From: a virus | Direction: 5' to 3' (one strand) | Length of the DNA: 64,000 nucleotides | Virus record (IMG/VR): IMGVR_UViG_3300043438_001998 | Span: 1-64,000 of that record | Shown: positions 36,088 to 43,861 of the stretch, in pieces | Layout of the letters: each line of letters begins with the position of its first letter | Position numbering within the stretch: the stretch's first letter is position 1 | Notes under the pieces: generated by a model | Database searches by the model: none | The model's input: only the letters and a program-made list of their open reading frames with translations | Told to the model about the DNA's origin: nothing | Translations under genes and position numbers: made by a program

Positions 36088-36635
36088 GCTCGGTCTCCGG
36101 CGTAAATTCTGCGATTGACGTATTCCCAATTTATAATACGCCATATGTTGGTTAGGTATTTCTTTTTATCAGCGCCATAATCTTGTATGTATGAGTGTTC
36201 CCACCAATCTACCAGTAAAGCAATATCTGTGCGCTTGGCATGATTTTTGATGGTTTTTATCTGTCCACCACGGCTAAGATAAATCCAGTTTGATCCCTGC
36301 AGCTTCATTGCTTGTTCTGCAAATTCTTTCTTGAAATCAGTAAATGTGCCAAAATGCCTGTTTATCAATGCTAGGCTTGCACCACTTGGGCTGTTTCCAT
36401 TTTTTGGTGCTCTAAGTTGTGGAAAAAAGATGTTGTGCAAATACGCACCTGCTTCGTTAAAACTAGCATCGCCCTCACCGCGATTATAACGATCAACGTA
36501 ACCACGAGCCAGTTTACCATAGTGATTGTCTAGAGTAGTTTTGCTCATAACTGGCGCAAGACTGGTCATGCTGTAGGGCAATTTCCTAAGCTCTAGTTTT
36601 GGTTTATCTTCTGTAAGATCAATAATTTCACGCAT
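36084..36635 (-). CDS. Fe/Mn superoxide dismutase
   Basis: The protein retains [14 protein letters not shown] and the four metal ligands: His38 (in DNHYGK), His67 (in YLHNIFF), Asp143 and His147 (in [10 protein letters not shown]). The gateway Tyr46 is present, but the second-sphere His of the usual HYGKHH block is replaced (HYGKLAR). Dismutation of superoxide in the cytoplasm is expected. Unusual in a phage. It is coupled to the Fe-S carrier. Confidence 0.9.
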   Translation of the reverse strand: MREIIDLTEDKPKLELRKLPYSMTSLAPVMSKTTLDNHYGKLARGYVDRYNRGEGDASFNEAGAYLHNIFFPQLRAPKNGNSPSGASLALINRHFGTFTDFKKEFAEQAMKLQGSNWIYLSRGGQIKTIKNHAKRTDIALLVDWWEHSYIQDYGADKKKYLTNIWRIINWEYVNRRIYAGDRA

Positions 36636-36639
36636 ACTG

Positions 36640-36858
36640 CTATTTATTACGATACACTATACGCCCGCGACTTAAATCGTATGGGCTCATTTCTATATCA
36701 ACACTGTCCCCGGCCAGTATGCGTATATTATTCTTACGCAAACGACCACTAATTGTGGCAATTATTGGGTGGTTATTTTCCAATACAACTCTGAACATGG
36801 CATTGGGCAGCAATTCCTCTACCACGCCTGTCATTCTGATTAGGTCTTCTTTACTCAC
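36640..36858 (-). CDS. infA: Translation initiation factor IF-1
   Basis: Exactly 72 residues, the length of bacterial IF-1, with the OB-fold motifs [34 protein letters not shown] and [16 protein letters not shown]-1 binds the ribosomal A site and assists IF-2 and IF-3. A phage copy could bias initiation. Late-like promoters lie upstream (36874-36882) and inside its 3' end (36650-36658, for the SOD gene). Confidence 0.93.
   Translation of the reverse strand: MSKEDLIRMTGVVEELLPNAMFRVVLENNHPIIATISGRLRKNNIRILAGDSVDIEMSPYDLSRGRIVYRNK
36650..36658 (-). promoter_or_regulatory. T4-late-like promoter element (AATAAATAG) for SOD gene
   Basis: Minus-strand AATAAATAG, 15 bp upstream of the SOD ATG and inside the IF-1 3' end. 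Confidence 0.4.
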
Positions 36859-36873
36859 ACATTCCTTAAAAAA

Positions 36874-36882
36874 CTATTTATT
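36874..36882 (-). promoter_or_regulatory. T4-late-like promoter element (AATAAATAG) for infA
   Basis: Minus-strand AATAAATAG about 16 bp upstream of the IF-1 start. Confidence 0.4.
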
Positions 36883-37378
36883 AAATAGCTAGTGCCATTT
36901 CTTCGAATGTTTTGCATTTGTGATTCCACATGTTATTACTAATTTTAGGTGCACCTGTGTCTTTGTCAAACGGGATGGTATGTTCTTTTAGTATAGCAGG
37001 AAACGAAAAATAGTAAAATTTCTCCTGGATTCCTTCGTACACACAGGCAAGAATATGTTCTTTGTTATCACATCCTGCTATGCCAGCAGCATAGCTGGCA
37101 CCCCGGTTATACCGTCTTGCTATGCTAAATTTAGCATCTGCACCATTGTCAAAATCAGACCCTACGCCTAATGTAATTGAAATCTTTTTATTAACTGTAG
37201 CGATTGCAATTTCAAGTAAATCTTCATAACCAAGGCAATAAAGTTTTTTAATTTCAAACGGAAAATAAGCACCTTTATGCTTTTCTATTATCAAAATTAA
37301 ATGTTTTTGAATTTTGGTATTTTGTTTAATTTTTTTGTCGTACCAATCTGCTTTAAATCTATCTCTAGTAACTGACAC
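36881..37378 (-). CDS. Hypothetical protein (165 aa), nuclease-like possibility
   Basis: Lys/Ile/Tyr-rich, with KIQKHLILIIEKHKGAYFPF and GSDFDNGADAKFSIARR. The D-A-K in the latter is loosely like a PD-(D/E)xK core, but no complete motif is seen. The gene is unusually AT-rich. I do not recognise the family. Confidence 0.5.
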   Translation of the reverse strand: MSVTRDRFKADWYDKKIKQNTKIQKHLILIIEKHKGAYFPFEIKKLYCLGYEDLLEIAIATVNKKISITLGVGSDFDNGADAKFSIARRYNRGASYAAGIAGCDNKEHILACVYEGIQEKFYYFSFPAILKEHTIPFDKDTGAPKISNNMWNHKCKTFEEMALAI

Positions 37379-37380
37379 AA

Positions 37381-37770
37381 TTATCTCCTCATTGAACTGA
37401 TGTCTTTGGCTTCTTGGTCGCTAAAAATAGGCACTGCATTACTTTTATGCATGGTACCAATGCCCACAATCTTATCGCCGGTATATTGCGGAGTTTGTTT
37501 GATGGTGACTGCGCCAGTGTGGCCGGTATCCAGGCTGGGCAATGATCTCAATTCGGCCAGACGTGGATTAACTGGTGCCTTGTATGGCGCTGCACGGAGT
37601 CCACGAATACGACGTTTCTCATCAGCATCAACACCCCATTTGGCCTGTAGCTGTTTCCAATCTTGATCCAATTGTTCGGCTTGTTGTTTTTGGGCAGAAC
37701 TGGCCCATTTTTGCTTACCCTTGCGTTTGCCATTTGTGGATAACCACGGACCTTCCATGTGCATTGACAT
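37381..37770 (-). CDS. Conserved phage protein (SMHMEGPWLS family)
   Basis: Starts at ATG 37770 (MSMHMEGPWLSTNGKRKGKQK); ends with QYTGDKIVGIGTMHKSNAVP and a FSDQEAKDI motif. This pattern is widespread in tailed phages next to metabolic genes. Function unknown. Sigma70-like promoter at 37802-37830. Confidence 0.7.
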   Translation of the reverse strand: MSMHMEGPWLSTNGKRKGKQKWASSAQKQQAEQLDQDWKQLQAKWGVDADEKRRIRGLRAAPYKAPVNPRLAELRSLPSLDTGHTGAVTIKQTPQYTGDKIVGIGTMHKSNAVPIFSDQEAKDISSMRR

Positions 37771-37801
37771 AATTAATCCCAAAATAAGTGTATAGAGTTA
37801 C

Positions 37802-37830
37802 AGTATAGCAGAGTTGGTATTTTAGGTCAA
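37802..37830 (-). promoter_or_regulatory. Sigma70-like promoter
   Basis: Minus strand: TTGACC, 17 bp, TATACT, upstream of the 37381-37770 gene. The -35 overlaps the end of the upstream gene. Confidence 0.65.
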
Positions 37831-38250
37831 CGGTCCAACCACTTCAAACCCGTCTATTTGTTGCTTGTACGCATCGTCGAGTCCCAAATATAGGTATCTA
37901 AATCCACGAGCCCGATACACTGCGCACTCGTTTTTTAGGCTGTGTATGCCCAATCTCAGTTCAGGATCAACATAATCCCATGCAAATTGCACACATTCGG
38001 CATTTTGTGTATCGTAGCGTTTGATCAAGCTAAAAGCTATTAACTGTTTGTTGTGATAGTATCCAATTACATCTGTGCCAGGATCTTGGTATTGACTGTC
38101 AAATATGGGCATCACACTGACAAATTTTTTGTATTCGCAATAGCGGCGGTAGATTTGATTCAATTGATCAATAGGCGGTGTGGTCAGGTACTGCCAATTG
38201 TTCAGGATACTGTAGTTTGTTTGATCAAGAACAATTCTAGAAAACTTCAT
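37822..38250 (-). CDS. GNAT-like acyltransferase
   Basis: Start taken at ATG 38250, overlapping the upstream stop (ATGA). The sequence has DVIGYYHNKQLIAFSLIKRYD and AWDYVDPELRLGIHSLKNEC, with a GFRYLYLGLDD end, resembling GNAT folds of arginyl- or leucyl-tRNA-protein transferase type (ATE C-terminal). Substrate not known. Aminoacyl-tRNA-linked tagging is only a possibility. Confidence 0.55.
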   Translation of the reverse strand: MKFSRIVLDQTNYSILNNWQYLTTPPIDQLNQIYRRYCEYKKFVSVMPIFDSQYQDPGTDVIGYYHNKQLIAFSLIKRYDTQNAECVQFAWDYVDPELRLGIHSLKNECAVYRARGFRYLYLGLDDAYKQQIDGFEVVGPLT

Positions 38251-38735
38251 GTTTGTATATATCGCCAATCAACCACTTGGGCTAAATTTTCTTCACTCCA
38301 ACCATCATAATAGCCTTTGGCTCGCAGCAGATCTGCAGACTCATTGATCTTGGTCAACTTCTGTAATACCATGAGTCCACAGTGACCAAAATTCATGCAA
38401 ACTCCTGATATCATTTCTTCAGCGTCAGGATGATCTTCTAGCACCACGTAATCTTTATACATCAGGATACTGTTTATGTGTTTGGTGAATAATTCTATCT
38501 GACTAGCGGAAAATTTTGTGTGATCAAAACATAACACCACAACATCATAATCATCCAAAAAGGTGACATAATTAGCAATCTCTAAAGGGTTGTCAAATAC
38601 CACGTGGATTTTATTGGCAATCCTGGCCTGCCGTGCATAAGGACAAGGAGCCCAGTTAGCAAGTAACGGATTTGGGTTTTCAACAAAGTTGATCAACCAT
38701 TGAGTCAGTTGTTGTCTGATTTGATCTTGATCCAT
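38247..38735 (-). CDS. Conserved hypothetical protein
   Basis: The 162-residue protein has FVENPNPLLANWAPCPYARQ and DDYDVVVLCFDHTKF. The Trp-Ala-Pro-Cys-Pro-Tyr-Ala block is typical of a small conserved family with unclear function. It is coupled to the GNAT-like gene. Confidence 0.55.
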   Translation of the reverse strand: MDQDQIRQQLTQWLINFVENPNPLLANWAPCPYARQARIANKIHVVFDNPLEIANYVTFLDDYDVVVLCFDHTKFSASQIELFTKHINSILMYKDYVVLEDHPDAEEMISGVCMNFGHCGLMVLQKLTKINESADLLRAKGYYDGWSEENLAQVVDWRYIQT

Positions 38736-39022
38736 TGCAGTTCTTCATTTTTGTATGTTGATATATTGATCTTAGGGTAACGCTGTTGTGCCAACGCAAT
38801 TACCTGTTCTTTGGTATCGGCCTGGGCAACAAAATTGTTATCAACATCGTAACAAAGAACAACATTGTGGCCGTTTTGCTCAACTTGCTCAAAAACCACC
38901 ATCTTGTGATGTTGCTCAATGGATTCCGCAGTTGAAGACTTGATATTGTGTACAGTTAGCCATACCGTGACCACACGATACAGAAACCAGATAGTTATTG
39001 CATAACCAAGCAATTCAAACAT
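38705..39022 (-). CDS. Small membrane-anchored protein
   Basis: An N-terminal hydrophobic segment (LLGYAITIWFLYRVVTVWLTV) is followed by a soluble domain with VVFEQVEQNGHNVVLCYDVD. Overlaps the downstream gene by 31 bp. No family is recognised. Confidence 0.5.
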   Translation of the reverse strand: MFELLGYAITIWFLYRVVTVWLTVHNIKSSTAESIEQHHKMVVFEQVEQNGHNVVLCYDVDNNFVAQADTKEQVIALAQQRYPKINISTYKNEELQWIKIKSDNN

Positions 39023-39030
39023 GTTTGATC

Positions 39031-39162
39031 CTAGGCATAATCACGAATAATTTGTTCAACTTGCTCAAGGTCCACGCCCAGTGCCCGAGCAATTTTGATT
39101 GCTGGGTGTCCTTCTTTGTGCATCTCTAACACATCAAGTATTAGTCCTTTGTATGCTGCCAT
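39031..39162 (-). CDS. Small helix-turn-helix-like protein (43 aa)
   Basis: ATG 39162, 43 codons, with LEMHKEGHPAIKIARALGV, a compact HTH-like pattern (resolvase/sigma4-like) also common as small phage proteins. No ribosome binding site of unusual strength. Possibly an antirepressor or DNA-binding regulator. Confidence 0.55.
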   Translation of the reverse strand: MAAYKGLILDVLEMHKEGHPAIKIARALGVDLEQVEQIIRDYA

Positions 39163-39172
39163 CACGTTTCCT

Positions 39173-40003
39173 TTACGTCCAAAGTGCATCTCTAATTTTG
39201 ATCAGGCGAATCATCATGGCCTCATCCTCCGTGCTGTACTTATCTTCTAGCTCACGCATTTTCTCATGCATGGCGTCAGTGTTAACTGCATCATCACCGT
39301 AGTCATCTAGATCGTCTAATATACCTCGACCATTACCCCATCTTGTCTCGCAGTAGGCTGTCCATCCGCTGGCTTCCATGGGCTCTACACGCATGGGTCG
39401 ATACACAGTCCACCAGTAATACAGGTCAAGTATTTCCTGTGCGCGAACAGCTTGATAAGTGGGTTTGCCATACTCGGGATTATCTTTGTCCGTCCACTCA
39501 TCATCTTGTTTGAGACCACGTGCCCAGTCAAGACTGGCTATACCAGCAGCCGGGCTGCGCCAAGTGCGCCAACGAAACCATCCAGTAGTATACCAAGGTG
39601 CAGCAAATTGCTTGTAGGCATCCTGGTTCCAGGCCACATGACTCCAGGCCTGTTCTACTTCTACAAAATCAACAAGCTCATTGAACAGGCAATAAAGAAA
39701 CCGGTTACCAACGTCCAGCCAACTACCGGGTTTGATATCTCGTGGATGGGCAGTAAGAGCATGAGTGCGAGTAACCCAACGGTTATTAACATAATACTTA
39801 ATATCATACAATTTGTCCGGGATGTAAAAAATAAAGTTCTGCAGATAAGTTAGCCCATCGTCGGCCAACCAGTAACGAACAGGATGTGCCTGTTTGGCTC
39901 GGGCTGTCCACTCACGCCAACCTTTACTGGTCTCTGCAGCGGGGCTTGCTGTGCCACGCAGCCAGTCGGCAAATTTACTGCAACTCCAATAGTGATTTCT
40001 CAT
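39173..40003 (-). CDS. Conserved large-phage protein (MRNHYWSCSKFADWLRG family)
   Basis: Start taken at 40003 (MRNHYWSCSKFADWLRGT). Trp-rich protein of 277 residues with YWLADDGLTYLQNFIFYIP and WTAYCETRWGNGRGILDDL. The family is frequent in phages of diverse proteobacteria; biochemical role unknown. Overlaps the upstream membrane gene by 4 bp. Confidence 0.7.
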   Translation of the reverse strand: MRNHYWSCSKFADWLRGTASPAAETSKGWREWTARAKQAHPVRYWLADDGLTYLQNFIFYIPDKLYDIKYYVNNRWVTRTHALTAHPRDIKPGSWLDVGNRFLYCLFNELVDFVEVEQAWSHVAWNQDAYKQFAAPWYTTGWFRWRTWRSPAAGIASLDWARGLKQDDEWTDKDNPEYGKPTYQAVRAQEILDLYYWWTVYRPMRVEPMEASGWTAYCETRWGNGRGILDDLDDYGDDAVNTDAMHEKMRELEDKYSTEDEAMMIRLIKIRDALWT

Positions 40004-40287
40004 TGTTTGATCTCTTTCTGTACAGCCGGATCTGTTTGTTTTTCGTTCACACAATAGCCGCCTTTGAACTGATAAACTGTTGATTCCACAGACATTCTTT
40101 CATAAATTTCATTGTTGAAACACTTGTACGGGTCTTTGTATATGTTTATACCATAATAATACACGCCATATCCGATACCACCCAGTACACCCAGTACCAA
40201 TACCAAAATCACAATGCTTTTGAGGTTGCCCATGAGACTGGGTATAAACGCCAGTATCTGCGGCAAGAACTTTAATATGTCTTTCAT
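40000..40287 (-). CDS. Small single-TM or two-TM protein
   Basis: Hydrophobic stretch SIVILVLVLGVLGGIGYGVY near residue 25, followed by a short outside-type domain with two Cys (KCFNNEI, GGYCVN). Possibly an imm-like or superinfection-exclusion membrane protein, but that is speculative. Confidence 0.5.
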   Translation of the reverse strand: MKDILKFLPQILAFIPSLMGNLKSIVILVLVLGVLGGIGYGVYYYGINIYKDPYKCFNNEIYERMSVESTVYQFKGGYCVNEKQTDPAVQKEIKQ

Positions 40288-40502
40288 TCAGCAATCCCAA
40301 AATGTTTTTTGATTTCGTACTCTAGTATACTTGAACTCTTGGCTTGTGTAAACCCTTGTGGGGTATTTTCTGCATCTTTGATTACCTGAATGCATTCTGC
40401 TATCAGCCTGTTTGCGAAACGTTGCCCGGTTGAATTCCACATAGGGCTAAGGTAAATGTTAAAATGCGACTGTTCGGCTAGTTCTTTAAAAGGATCATCC
40501 AT
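40284..40502 (-). CDS. Tandem-family small protein, copy 1
   Basis: 72 residues, ending YEIKKHFGIAE. Divergent member of the (K)FAELIVREC...HFGVEE family that runs 40284-42821 in nine copies. Shared plan: an N-terminal R(I/L)xxLAEQA helix, a central FAELIVREC helix and a terminal HFG(V/I)(E/A)E. No known function. Confidence 0.55.
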   Translation of the reverse strand: MDDPFKELAEQSHFNIYLSPMWNSTGQRFANRLIAECIQVIKDAENTPQGFTQAKSSSILEYEIKKHFGIAE

Positions 40503-40519
40503 TGTTCAATTCCAAAAGG

Positions 40520-40858
40520 TCAAGGTGTGTCTTGATTGGATAGGTCAGCACCATTCTTGAATGCTTCTTTTATATTCTTTTTAAAATCTTCTTGCTTACT
40601 ACTATTTTCAATCCTGGCACGGCGATCATATTGTGATTCTGCACTGTTAATATCAGGAGGAGGATAATAACGACCTATACCTTCCACAGTAGGTTCGGCT
40701 ATACCAAACTTCTTTCTTAGATTGGATTGGTCTGTTTGGCTACCCAAAGAATTAATGCATTCTTCGACAATAAACAGTGTGATATCATCATATATTGCTT
40801 GCATTACGTTAATGTTTAAGTAATGAAACTCAGCCAACTCTTTAACTTTTTTGTTCAT
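40520..40858 (-). CDS. Tandem-family small protein, copy 2 (with extension)
   Basis: 112 residues: family motifs VKELAEFHYLN, LFIVEECINSL and KKFGIAEP, then a unique ~40-residue C-terminal extension rich in Asp/Lys. Overlap of 4 bp with the next gene. Confidence 0.55.
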   Translation of the reverse strand: MNKKVKELAEFHYLNINVMQAIYDDITLFIVEECINSLGSQTDQSNLRKKFGIAEPTVEGIGRYYPPPDINSAESQYDRRARIENSSKQEDFKKNIKEAFKNGADLSNQDTP

Positions 40859-41094
40859 TCTTCAACTCCGAAATGTTTCTTAATCAACTCCACAGCCTGC
40901 CCACGGCTGATCATATCACGCAACATAGGACTCAATGCTACACCACATTCCCGCACAATCAACTCGGCGAACTTTTGTTCAAACATTTCATTATAATACT
41001 TTGTAGACCATTCAGTAGGGTCTTGAGTGAGTTCTACTTTCGCAAAAGCATACTGCCTAGCCTGTTCAGCAAGTAGTCGAATTCGTTCGTTCAT
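40855..41094 (-). CDS. Tandem-family small protein, copy 3
   Basis: Start taken at ATG 41094 (MNERIRLLAEQARQYA), overlapping the small TM peptide stop. Contains KFAELIVRECGVAL and ends KKHFGVEE. Confidence 0.6.
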   Translation of the reverse strand: MNERIRLLAEQARQYAFAKVELTQDPTEWSTKYYNEMFEQKFAELIVRECGVALSPMLRDMISRGQAVELIKKHFGVEE

Positions 41095-41189
41095 AGTCCA
41101 AGCCTTCCTAAAATATTGCCCAACCACATCATTCCAACTCCAAGCATAATGGTGCCAACGATTAATATTTTGATTTCAGTTCTATTCAT
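41091..41189 (-). CDS. 32-residue single-TM peptide
   Basis: ATG 41189 overlaps the stop of copy 4 (ATGA) and its own stop overlaps copy 3's ATG (ATGA), so it fits perfectly in the operon frame chain. It reads IKILIVGTIMLGVGMMWLG, one TM helix. It could be a tiny membrane regulator. Confidence 0.55.
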   Translation of the reverse strand: MNRTEIKILIVGTIMLGVGMMWLGNILGRLGL

Positions 41190-41410
41190 TCTTCTACTCC
41201 GAAATGTAATATACCACCTGTGCCGTTGTCAAAGTGTTGTTCAATACGCTGGGCATAATGGTCGCCTTCTTTGGTGCCATCCATTACAGCATTAGTACAT
41301 TCAAATACGATCAACTCGGCGAACTTTTCTATAATATCTTCAAAATCATCGCCATACTTATAAAACCCTGCTTGTTTAGCAAATTCTTTAATTCGTTCGT
41401 TCATCGCCAT
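41186..41410 (-). CDS. Tandem-family small protein, copy 4
   Basis: 74 residues. Motifs MNERIKEFAKQAGFYK, KFAELIVFECTNAV and LHFGVEE. ATGA overlap with the TM peptide. Confidence 0.6.
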   Translation of the reverse strand: MAMNERIKEFAKQAGFYKYGDDFEDIIEKFAELIVFECTNAVMDGTKEGDHYAQRIEQHFDNGTGGILHFGVEE

Positions 41411-41610
41411 TCTCCTGATCTACGGATTTCTTCGTCAGTAAACTGTCCGCCCATACGGTCTGGATTCTCAATCCAATCACGGGTAGATTTAGTTTGGTCA
41501 ATGACCATTTTAAGTTGCTGGATTTCTTTGTCTTTCATCGTCAACATGACCTTGGCCATCTCTAATCGTTCTTCAACGGGAAATGCCTCATTGTCTAAAA
41601 TCTTGTTCAT
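41401..41610 (-). CDS. Small helical protein within the tandem array
   Basis: 69 residues, MAKVMLTMKDKEIQQLKMVI coiled-coil-like helix. Not a copy of the array family. Coupled by overlap at both ends. It may be a DNA-binding or scaffolding helper; unknown. Confidence 0.5.
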   Translation of the reverse strand: MNKILDNEAFPVEERLEMAKVMLTMKDKEIQQLKMVIDQTKSTRDWIENPDRMGGQFTDEEIRRSGEWR

Positions 41611-41846
41611 TCTTCAACTCCGAAATGTTCTGCGATACGGTTGACTGCTAAATCAACATAATAAACACAATCCTCTGGTGTACTTGTATAACTGTCGCCT
41701 GCAACTTCCATACACTCACGCACAATCAACTGGGCGAACTTTTCTATATGTTCCTCTACCGCCAACTCATGACCTTTATAGTCAACTGGCATATATGCTC
41801 CAAGACCAGAGCGATCATATAGTGCTAGTAAAAGTCTTTTGTTCAT
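41607..41846 (-). CDS. Tandem-family small protein, copy 5
   Basis: 79 residues. KFAQLIVRECMEVAG and EHFGVEE, plus N-terminal MNKRLLLALYDRSG differing from other copies. ATGA overlaps. Confidence 0.6.
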   Translation of the reverse strand: MNKRLLLALYDRSGLGAYMPVDYKGHELAVEEHIEKFAQLIVRECMEVAGDSYTSTPEDCVYYVDLAVNRIAEHFGVEE

Positions 41847-42049
41847 TCTTCAACTCCGAAATGTTCTTTAATCGCTTTGTGGATCATGTGACTTCTATCT
41901 GCTTTTTCCAAGTTATGTTGTCTAGCAAATTCAGCACATTCTCTAACAATCAACTCGGCGAACTCATCAGCAACATCTTGCCAGTTCATTGGTGTTTTTG
42001 TGTGCTTGATAACACACTGAGCCCAAAGTTCTCTAATTCTATCCTTCAT
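41843..42049 (-). CDS. Tandem-family small protein, copy 6
   Basis: Start taken at ATG 42049 (MKDRIRELWAQCVIK); a longer frame to 42085 is possible. FAELIVRECAEFARQ and EHFGVEE present. Confidence 0.6.
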   Translation of the reverse strand: MKDRIRELWAQCVIKHTKTPMNWQDVADEFAELIVRECAEFARQHNLEKADRSHMIHKAIKEHFGVEE

Positions 42050-42091
42050 ATAAACTCCAAAAACACATATACAAAATAGGTCCACACAATA

Positions 42092-42334
42092 TCAGCCAAA
42101 CATAGAGACTGATAAGACCTTTGTAGTTGAGTCTATTACTGATTGGTGTGCTGAACATAATTTTTCTGTATCGTCTGCTAGATGGGCTGCTGCCGCAACA
42201 TCACACATACGTATACATTCCCGCACAATCAACTCGGCGAACTTTTTACATTCTGGCATATCCCAGTGCCCAATACCAAACATATCTTTTTCGTACCCAG
42301 CCTGTTCAGCAAGTAGTCGAATTCGTTCGTTCAT
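42092..42334 (-). CDS. Tandem-family small protein, copy 7 (C-terminus replaced)
   Basis: 80 residues with MNERIRLLAEQAGYEK and KFAELIVRECIRMCD, but the usual HFGVEE end is absent (ends VSMFG). An eroded copy or a recombinant. Confidence 0.55.
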   Translation of the reverse strand: MNERIRLLAEQAGYEKDMFGIGHWDMPECKKFAELIVRECIRMCDVAAAAHLADDTEKLCSAHQSVIDSTTKVLSVSMFG

Positions 42335-42561
42335 TCTTCAACTCCAAAATGTCGTGCTATTGCTAATCCTACCCACGCTACACCTGTTTTTTCTTTATTA
42401 TCATCAAGCATAGCATCTACTTTATCAACCTGTGCCAAGCATTCCTTAACAATCAACTCGGCGAACTTTTGTGCATCAAAATGTAGATGCCCATCAATCA
42501 GTACTCCGTTGACGTAATGGCTCCAGCATTGCTTTTCAAATTCTCGAATTTGTTCGTTCAT
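42331..42561 (-). CDS. Tandem-family small protein, copy 8
   Basis: 76 residues with MNEQIREFEKQCWSH, KFAELIVKECLAQVD and RHFGVEE. ATGA overlaps at both ends. Confidence 0.6.
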   Translation of the reverse strand: MNEQIREFEKQCWSHYVNGVLIDGHLHFDAQKFAELIVKECLAQVDKVDAMLDDNKEKTGVAWVGLAIARHFGVEE

Positions 42562-42815
42562 TCTTTTTCTCCTACCTGGATATTGATCCCAAAATGCTTC
42601 TTGATTGCATCAGCATACTCATGCCCAGTCCTGGCAGTCTTGTTCTTCCTGATCACAATACAGGCTTCTAACAACAACAGGTGAGCCAGAACCTCTGCGT
42701 ACAATGTTACATCTGTATATATTCCAAAAGGACAATATATCTTACCATCTCTACCAGGGTACACCAATTTGGATTGCCGTAGTAGTTGCAATATGTGTTT
42801 GTTAATATCTGACAT
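42558..42815 (-). CDS. Tandem-family small protein, copy 9 (divergent)
   Basis: Start taken at ATG 42815 (MSDINKHILQLLRQSK). Family features are faint (HLLLLEACIVIRK, AIKKHFGIN). First gene of the array in transcription order after the phosphoesterase. Confidence 0.5.
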   Translation of the reverse strand: MSDINKHILQLLRQSKLVYPGRDGKIYCPFGIYTDVTLYAEVLAHLLLLEACIVIRKNKTARTGHEYADAIKKHFGINIQVGEKE

Positions 42816-42817
42816 GA

Positions 42818-43657
42818 TCAAACCTCTAGGTATTTAAGTTGAAAATGATCTGCCTGCTCTTCCTGTCCATCGTAACCCCTGGGATTACATACCACACGGC
42901 AAGTACCAATCATGTAATCAAACTCGTGATGGGTATGACCGTGTGTCCATAGCTTGATATTGCGATTATCTAAGATAAACTCATCTAGATTGGTACTGTA
43001 GGCTCCGTTCATGATGTGCTCATGTTTGTAGCGAGGATGCGTACTGGCCTTGCTGGGGGCGTGATGCCCCACCACCACGGTCTTCTGTGTGGGATACACT
43101 GCCAGTACCTTTCTGAGTACCTCCAAGAACTTCTTGTGATCCTGTACAGAGTCTTCAGGCAAGAATTTTCTAGTATAGAACCCTTCACGCTTGGTGGTAT
43201 TCTTCACAGATTGATAGTCATTCATCATGAAACGAATCTGTTGCATAGTAACAGGATCTTCACCGTTCATGTCTGTCCACAGTGTACCACCATAAAACAA
43301 CACACCGTTGATGATACGCCATTCTTTGTCTAAAAAATGTACATTGTGCAAGTCACCAAAGGTGCCACGAATCGTTTTGGCAGTAGCGGCATAGTCACCG
43401 TGGTAGTGTTCGTGATTGCCCATGATCAAGATCACCTGCGGGAATCGTTTACTGCAACGTTCAACAAAATCAAAATAACGGCGAGCACGTAGATTCATAC
43501 GAGTGGGCATCAACACATCATTAAATGGTTCAAGATAGTTTAAGTCTTCAACCACAAAGATATCACCACCCAGGATCAAAACATCCGCATCTTGATCATT
43601 GACCAGATCAAGATCACCAAATTCCAAATGCAAATCACTGCACACTGCAATTTTCAT
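42818..43657 (-). CDS. Calcineurin-like metallophosphoesterase
   Basis: Metal-binding motifs in order: SDLHLEFGD, LGGDIF, MGNHEHYHG and GHHAPS/HGHTHHEFD. Complete set for a two-metal phosphatase/phosphodiesterase, 279 residues. Substrate not known. Upstream of the tandem array with an overlap. Confidence 0.9.
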   Translation of the reverse strand: MKIAVCSDLHLEFGDLDLVNDQDADVLILGGDIFVVEDLNYLEPFNDVLMPTRMNLRARRYFDFVERCSKRFPQVILIMGNHEHYHGDYAATAKTIRGTFGDLHNVHFLDKEWRIINGVLFYGGTLWTDMNGEDPVTMQQIRFMMNDYQSVKNTTKREGFYTRKFLPEDSVQDHKKFLEVLRKVLAVYPTQKTVVVGHHAPSKASTHPRYKHEHIMNGAYSTNLDEFILDNRNIKLWTHGHTHHEFDYMIGTCRVVCNPRGYDGQEEQADHFQLKYLEV

Positions 43658-43658
43658 A

Positions 43659-43829
43659 TCATTTCCATTTTAGTGCAAAATGCGATGCTGCTGCATTACT
43701 GGTGAATCCAAAGGTATAAATGGCACGTATATGTGTATCCATGTCCAACTGCCAATCGTAATCTTGACTTTGTAACCACGTGGCTGCTTGTGTAGCAGCA
43801 TCAGTTCCGGTAATTGTTATTTTATACAT
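43659..43829 (-). CDS. Small hypothetical protein (56 aa)
   Basis: Start taken at MYKITITGTDAATQ (43829); an upstream start at 43847 is possible. The single domain has DYDWQLDMDTHIRAIYTFGF. Function unknown. Confidence 0.5.
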   Translation of the reverse strand: MYKITITGTDAATQAATWLQSQDYDWQLDMDTHIRAIYTFGFTSNAAASHFALKWK

Positions 43830-43861
43830 ATACACATTATAACACACTTACAATTTTAGGT

